Assembly: GCA_022827245.1 (NCBI GenBank)
Contig: JAJDTI010000174.1
Location: 1 to 64,000, forward strand
Origin: Pseudomonadales bacterium
Lineage (GTDB): Bacteria > Pseudomonadota > Gammaproteobacteria > Pseudomonadales > Azotimanducaceae
Reading direction: 5' to 3'
Length of the DNA stretch: 64,000 nucleotides
Each line of letters opens with the position of its first letter. The stretch's first letter is position 1. Below, in pieces: positions 60,913 through 64,000 of this stretch. The notes under the pieces were generated by a model. The model did not search any database, was not told the DNA's origin, and was given only the letters and a program-made list of their open reading frames with translations. The position numbers and the translations under genes are program-made.

Positions 60913-61779
60913 CTACGGCGCTCCGGGGGTGAACTCCGGGTAGGGTTTCACCCAGTAGCCGGCGGAACCCTCGGCGCTCAGGCCTGCCCGCTGGTGTACT
61001 TGTGCTGCCACGCGGTCCTTTGCCGTGAACATCACCTCGAAGACGTCCACCGAGGGATAGAACACGAAAGCGTACACGTCGTAGTTTCGAATCCGGGGCC
61101 CGACGACGACGCGATCCACCGCGCCCAGCACCGAGATCTGGCCTCCCAGCTTGCCGAGGACCCGAGTCGCTACCTCGGCGTATCGATCGTACAACTCTTC
61201 GGCGGTCGCATCGCTGTCCGGACCGCCGGTGGGGTCTTGCGGATCGTCCTCGCGCGAAAGGAGATTGAGCATGACGATCCCGTCGCGGTAGGCGCCGTCG
61301 AACAGGTTCAGCCATTGCGCCATGTACCTGGTGTCGGCCACCGCTGCTTCGATCGGCACCTTGCCCCCGGGGTCGATCGACGCGTCGTCGCGAAAGCCGC
61401 GCAGGCGCCAGTTCGTGAAGTGCAGAAGCTCGGGCGGCTGGGGCGCCACCTCCATGAGGTGGTATCGGGCTATGCCTTGTTCAGCGGCAATCCTGCGCAC
61501 GAATTCCTGGTAGTCGGCCGTGCGGTCGAAGTTGACGATCACGACTTCGTTCCACGCACCCAGGTCTTCGCCCGCCAGTTGAACGGGCTCGAAGCCGGCG
61601 AACTCGAGCTGCCCGCTCTGAAAGAGGGGACTTTCCGGCGCGGGCTGCCAGGATGCGTCCTCGTCATACTGGACGAACACGGCGGCCGACTGGGCCGGCA
61701 GCAGCGTGCTTCGGATCGCGTAGCCTGCGAGCAGCACGACCAGCAGGCCCAGGGCGAGGCGAAGCGTCCAGCGTTTCAC
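60913..61779 (-). CDS. Exported protein of unknown function, two alpha/beta-barrel-like halves
   Basis: 288 aa from GTG 61779. An N-terminal hydrophobic helix (LRLALGLLVVLLAGYAI) anchors or exports it. The mature part seems to hold two similar ferredoxin-like halves (around VVIVNFDRTADYQEFVRRIA and NYDVYAFVFYPSVDVFEVMF), recalling DUF1330-type dimeric barrel proteins; this is tentative. It is 38 bases upstream of the hydrolase on the same strand. Confidence 0.65.
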   Translation of the reverse strand: MKRWTLRLALGLLVVLLAGYAIRSTLLPAQSAAVFVQYDEDASWQPAPESPLFQSGQLEFAGFEPVQLAGEDLGAWNEVVIVNFDRTADYQEFVRRIAAEQGIARYHLMEVAPQPPELLHFTNWRLRGFRDDASIDPGGKVPIEAAVADTRYMAQWLNLFDGAYRDGIVMLNLLSREDDPQDPTGGPDSDATAEELYDRYAEVATRVLGKLGGQISVLGAVDRVVVGPRIRNYDVYAFVFYPSVDVFEVMFTAKDRVAAQVHQRAGLSAEGSAGYWVKPYPEFTPGAP

Positions 61780-61904
61780 GGTGACGGGATTGCGGTGGGA
61801 TCGAGAATGGGCGATTCCATGGCTGGCGCCTCGTGATCGATGGTACGTGTCCGCCGTCGAGGCAGTCCAGTTCCTGCGGTTTTCGCGCGGGCTGGCCATG
61901 GAGC

Positions 61905-62766
61905 CTAGCTGAGCGAATACCAGGTCCCTCGCCCCGCCCCGTGCCGCCGGAGGTGCCCCGCCGCGACGAGCGCCTGGACGTGTCCCTTGATGGTGTTGCG
62001 GCTTGCCGCGGTGACGCGGACGGCGTCGGCCACGCTCACGCGGCCCGTGTCCCGGGCGATGTCGAGGATCCGGATCGAAAGATCGGGGAGGTCTCCCAGG
62101 ACAATCCGCTCCCGGTCGATCCGTCGCCGGAGGCGGTCCTTCTGCTGGCGTAGCGCGGTGAGAAAGTAGTCGAGCCAGGGCTCCCAGTCCGGGGCGTCGG
62201 TCCCGATCGTTGCCTGCGTCCGCCGCAGTGCGAGGTAGTACGCGTCCCTGGTGTTCTCGATGACGCTTTCGAGCGAGCCGTACGGCACGTACTCGTAACC
62301 CGCGCGCAGGAGCAGCAGGGTGGTGAGCGCTCTGGAGAGGCGGCCGTTGCCGTCCTGGAAGGGGTGAATCGCGAGGAACGTCGCGACGAATACGCCGATT
62401 TGCGAGGAGCGCATGCAGTGCGTTGCCGTCGAGGCGGGCCCGCGTCCAGTCGACCAGTTCCGCCATCCGGAAGGGCGTCTCGAACGGGGTGGCGGTCTCG
62501 AAGACCACGCCGATGCGCCGTCCCTCGGAGTCGAACGCCTCCACGTGATTGGGCAGGGTCTTGTAGTTGCCGCGATGGCGCGCGTCCTTCTCCGAGTGCG
62601 CAAGGACCTCGAGGTGGAGTTGGCGGATGTGGTTCTCGGTGAGATCGATGGCCCGCCAGTTCGCGAACACGGTCTCCATCGTGGCGGCGTACCCGGCGAC
62701 CTCCTGTTCGTCCCGGGTCGCGAAGGACTGGACGTCGATGTTGGCCGCATCCGATTGCCCATCCGT
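61905..62766 (-). pseudogene. Fic-domain gene, truncated and frameshifted
   Basis: The upstream frame reads IDVQSFATRDEQEVAGYAAT, LTENHIRQLHLEVLAHSEKD and FETATPFETPFRMAELVDWT, then LHALLA; the homology continues in the next frame as IGVFVATFLAIHPFQDGNGR, holding the Fic AMP-transfer motif HPFxxGNGR, and ends in a winged-helix tail. The break is one extra base in an AAA run (62399-62401). The frame is closed by TAA at 62767-62769 before any start codon, so the first 60-90 residues, where the inhibitory S/TxxxE helix normally lies, are missing as well. Confidence 0.75.
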
Positions 62767-62890
62767 TTACATCCGATTATCGCGGCGATGCTGATGAGCC
62801 AATCTCGCACGCGCCAGCAGGACACGGGCGCACGCCACCGGGAGAGATCGCCGATTCTCGGCGGCAGGTCCCCGGGCTTATCGTCGTCCC

Positions 62891-63973
62891 ATGGCGATGC
62901 GCCACGACGAGGCGTTCAAGTTCCTGTTCGACCTGTCCGAAGTATGCGCGGACACGTTGCGCGTGGCGGCGCCGGCGCTCTGGCCGCACCTGGATCCGGC
63001 CTCGGTGCGGATCCTGCGCACCGGGGACAGCGTGGCAGCGGACCTGAGCAAGCGCCAGGGCGACGCGCTGTTCGCCGTCGACCTGCGCGAGGGCGCGTTG
63101 GCGGACGGACGTCGGCCGTACGTGATAGTGCCTTCCGAGTTTCAGTCGAGCGACGACGCCGGCATGCCGGACCGCATACGGGAGTATGCGCTGCGGCAGT
63201 TGGACACGCTACGGCGTCAGGGGGTGATTCGGGCAGGGGACACGCCGCCAGTGCTGCCGCTGGTGGTGTACGACGGCGCAGCCCCGTGGAAGGCGGCGGA
63301 CGGCTTCGGGCCGCTGCGAGACCTGCCGCGGGAGGCGGCAGTGCTCCTGGGACCGTACCAGCCGCAGGCGTATGTGCTGCTTGACCTCGTGCGTTCGCGG
63401 ACGGACGATTGGGGGGAATACAACCGCCTGCGCGCGGTGACGCGGTTGCTGCGGGCGCCGTCACTGGACGGTCTGTTGGCGACGTTGGCGGAGGAGTTCA
63501 CGCGTTTCGCCGGCTCGCAGCACCGACCGTTCCGAGAGGCGCTGCACGCGTGGGCGGGTGAGTTGTGGACCAGGCTGGCGGACGGGGGCGAGTTGCCGAC
63601 GTTCGCGGCGCTGGAGGGACTGGAGGCGTTGGACATGACGAGCATGATCGAGGTGCGGATCGCCGCGTGGAAGGAGGAGCAGTTCGGACGTGCGCGCGCG
63701 GAGGGTGTTGCGCAAGGTCGTGCGGAGGGCGTTGCGCAAGGCCGTGCGGAGGGCGTGGCGGAGGGCTTGAGCCACGAGCGCACGATGTTGTCGCGGCAGG
63801 CCGCTCGGCGCTTCGGAGTCGTGGCCGGCCGCGCGGTGGCAGGGGCGGTCGCGGAAGTGGACGATGCGGCGGACCTTGAGCGGATCGGGGACCTGATCGT
63901 GGACTGCCCGAGCGAGGAACGTTTCCTGCTTGCGTTGGCCGGCGTGAGCGGCTCCCAGGAGTTTGTGCCGTAG
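62891..63973 (+). CDS. Rpn/PDDEXK-family nuclease-like protein
   Basis: 360 aa, starting MAMRHDEAFKFLFDLSEVCA, as in Rpn (recombination-promoting nuclease, transposase_31-like) proteins. GDALFAVDLREGALADGRRP and YVIVPSEFQSSDD resemble the degenerate PD-(D/E)XK core (Asp, then Glu-x-Gln). Near the C-terminus are three repeats of RAEGVAQG (about residues 271-295), from 21-24-base DNA repeats at 63690-63770, as seen in other Rpn proteins with variable linker repeats. RpnA-type proteins nick DNA and promote recombination; activity here is inferred. Confidence 0.75.
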   Translation: MAMRHDEAFKFLFDLSEVCADTLRVAAPALWPHLDPASVRILRTGDSVAADLSKRQGDALFAVDLREGALADGRRPYVIVPSEFQSSDDAGMPDRIREYALRQLDTLRRQGVIRAGDTPPVLPLVVYDGAAPWKAADGFGPLRDLPREAAVLLGPYQPQAYVLLDLVRSRTDDWGEYNRLRAVTRLLRAPSLDGLLATLAEEFTRFAGSQHRPFREALHAWAGELWTRLADGGELPTFAALEGLEALDMTSMIEVRIAAWKEEQFGRARAEGVAQGRAEGVAQGRAEGVAEGLSHERTMLSRQAARRFGVVAGRAVAGAVAEVDDAADLERIGDLIVDCPSEERFLLALAGVSGSQEFVP

Positions 63974-64000
63974 AAGTTTGGCGCGCGCGAATGTCGGACC

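Noticed and set aside
60913-62679. 588-codon frame joining the exported protein to the Fic N-terminus
   Set aside because: The junction is caused by the Fic frameshift; the exported protein starts at GTG 61779 with its own signal helix.

Overview
The window is a GC-rich chromosomal segment of a gammaproteobacterium, spanning its replication origin. The evidence is the block dnaA-dnaN-recF-gyrB running left of an origin-like intergenic region (23219-23707) and rpmH-rnpA-yidD-yidC-mnmE-mnmG-rsmG-parA-parB-atpIBEFHAGDC running right of it. Two exact parS sites lie inside recF. Heptose phosphatase (gmhB), a lipid A-type acyltransferase, heme A synthesis and F1Fo ATP synthase indicate a Gram-negative aerobe. 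The genus cannot be named from this sequence alone; gene order fits GC-rich lineages near Chromatiales/Ectothiorhodospiraceae.

Layout. 1-1187: end-truncated egtB. 1268-7797 (minus): a compact cytochrome oxidase-type cluster (SCO1, ctaB, ctaA, subunit I-like, subunit II) continuing into aroE, tsaC, purE, mostly through 4-base stop/start overlaps. 7830-8678: dprA. 8857-14414 (plus): def-fmt-rsmB-trkA-trkH. 14399-17209: acyltransferases, tag, gmhB. 17234-31788: the origin block. 31823-35640: a small accessory patch between parB and atpI, with a probable selenocysteine-containing peroxiredoxin-like protein, a nuclease-HEPN gene, a decayed RusA-family gene, tiny genes, and two families of short repeats. 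35779-42794: ATP synthase operon. 42854-52614: a defence island (FRG-DUF262 pair, Eco29kI-like restriction-modification with Vsr, CBASS with patatin effector, CD-NTase and Cap2, and a ribbon-helix-helix regulator). 52615-64000: a looser accessory region with three frameshifted genes (Sel1, GST, Fic), a molybdopterin oxidoreductase, a beta-hydroxyacid dehydrogenase, a solitary antitoxin-like HTH, an alpha/beta hydrolase and an Rpn-like nuclease.

Most notable points. (1) A reading frame at 33531-34079 is interrupted by one TGA exactly where relatives have a catalytic Cys (W-U-P-F-C), followed by a perfect hairpin at the right distance for a bacterial SECIS. (2) The oxidase subunit I at 3833-5236 keeps the low-spin heme ligands but has lost two of three CuB histidines, the heme a3 ligand and the K-channel lysine, while its partner subunit II keeps the CuA site. 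(3) A promoter-like cassette of about 75 bp is repeated three times ahead of small accessory genes. (4) A 25-bp palindromic element occurs six times, and in four copies its TAG is the stop codon of a gene. (5) CBASS appears to be under a divergent RHH gene, with an inverted repeat sitting on the capV -35 element.
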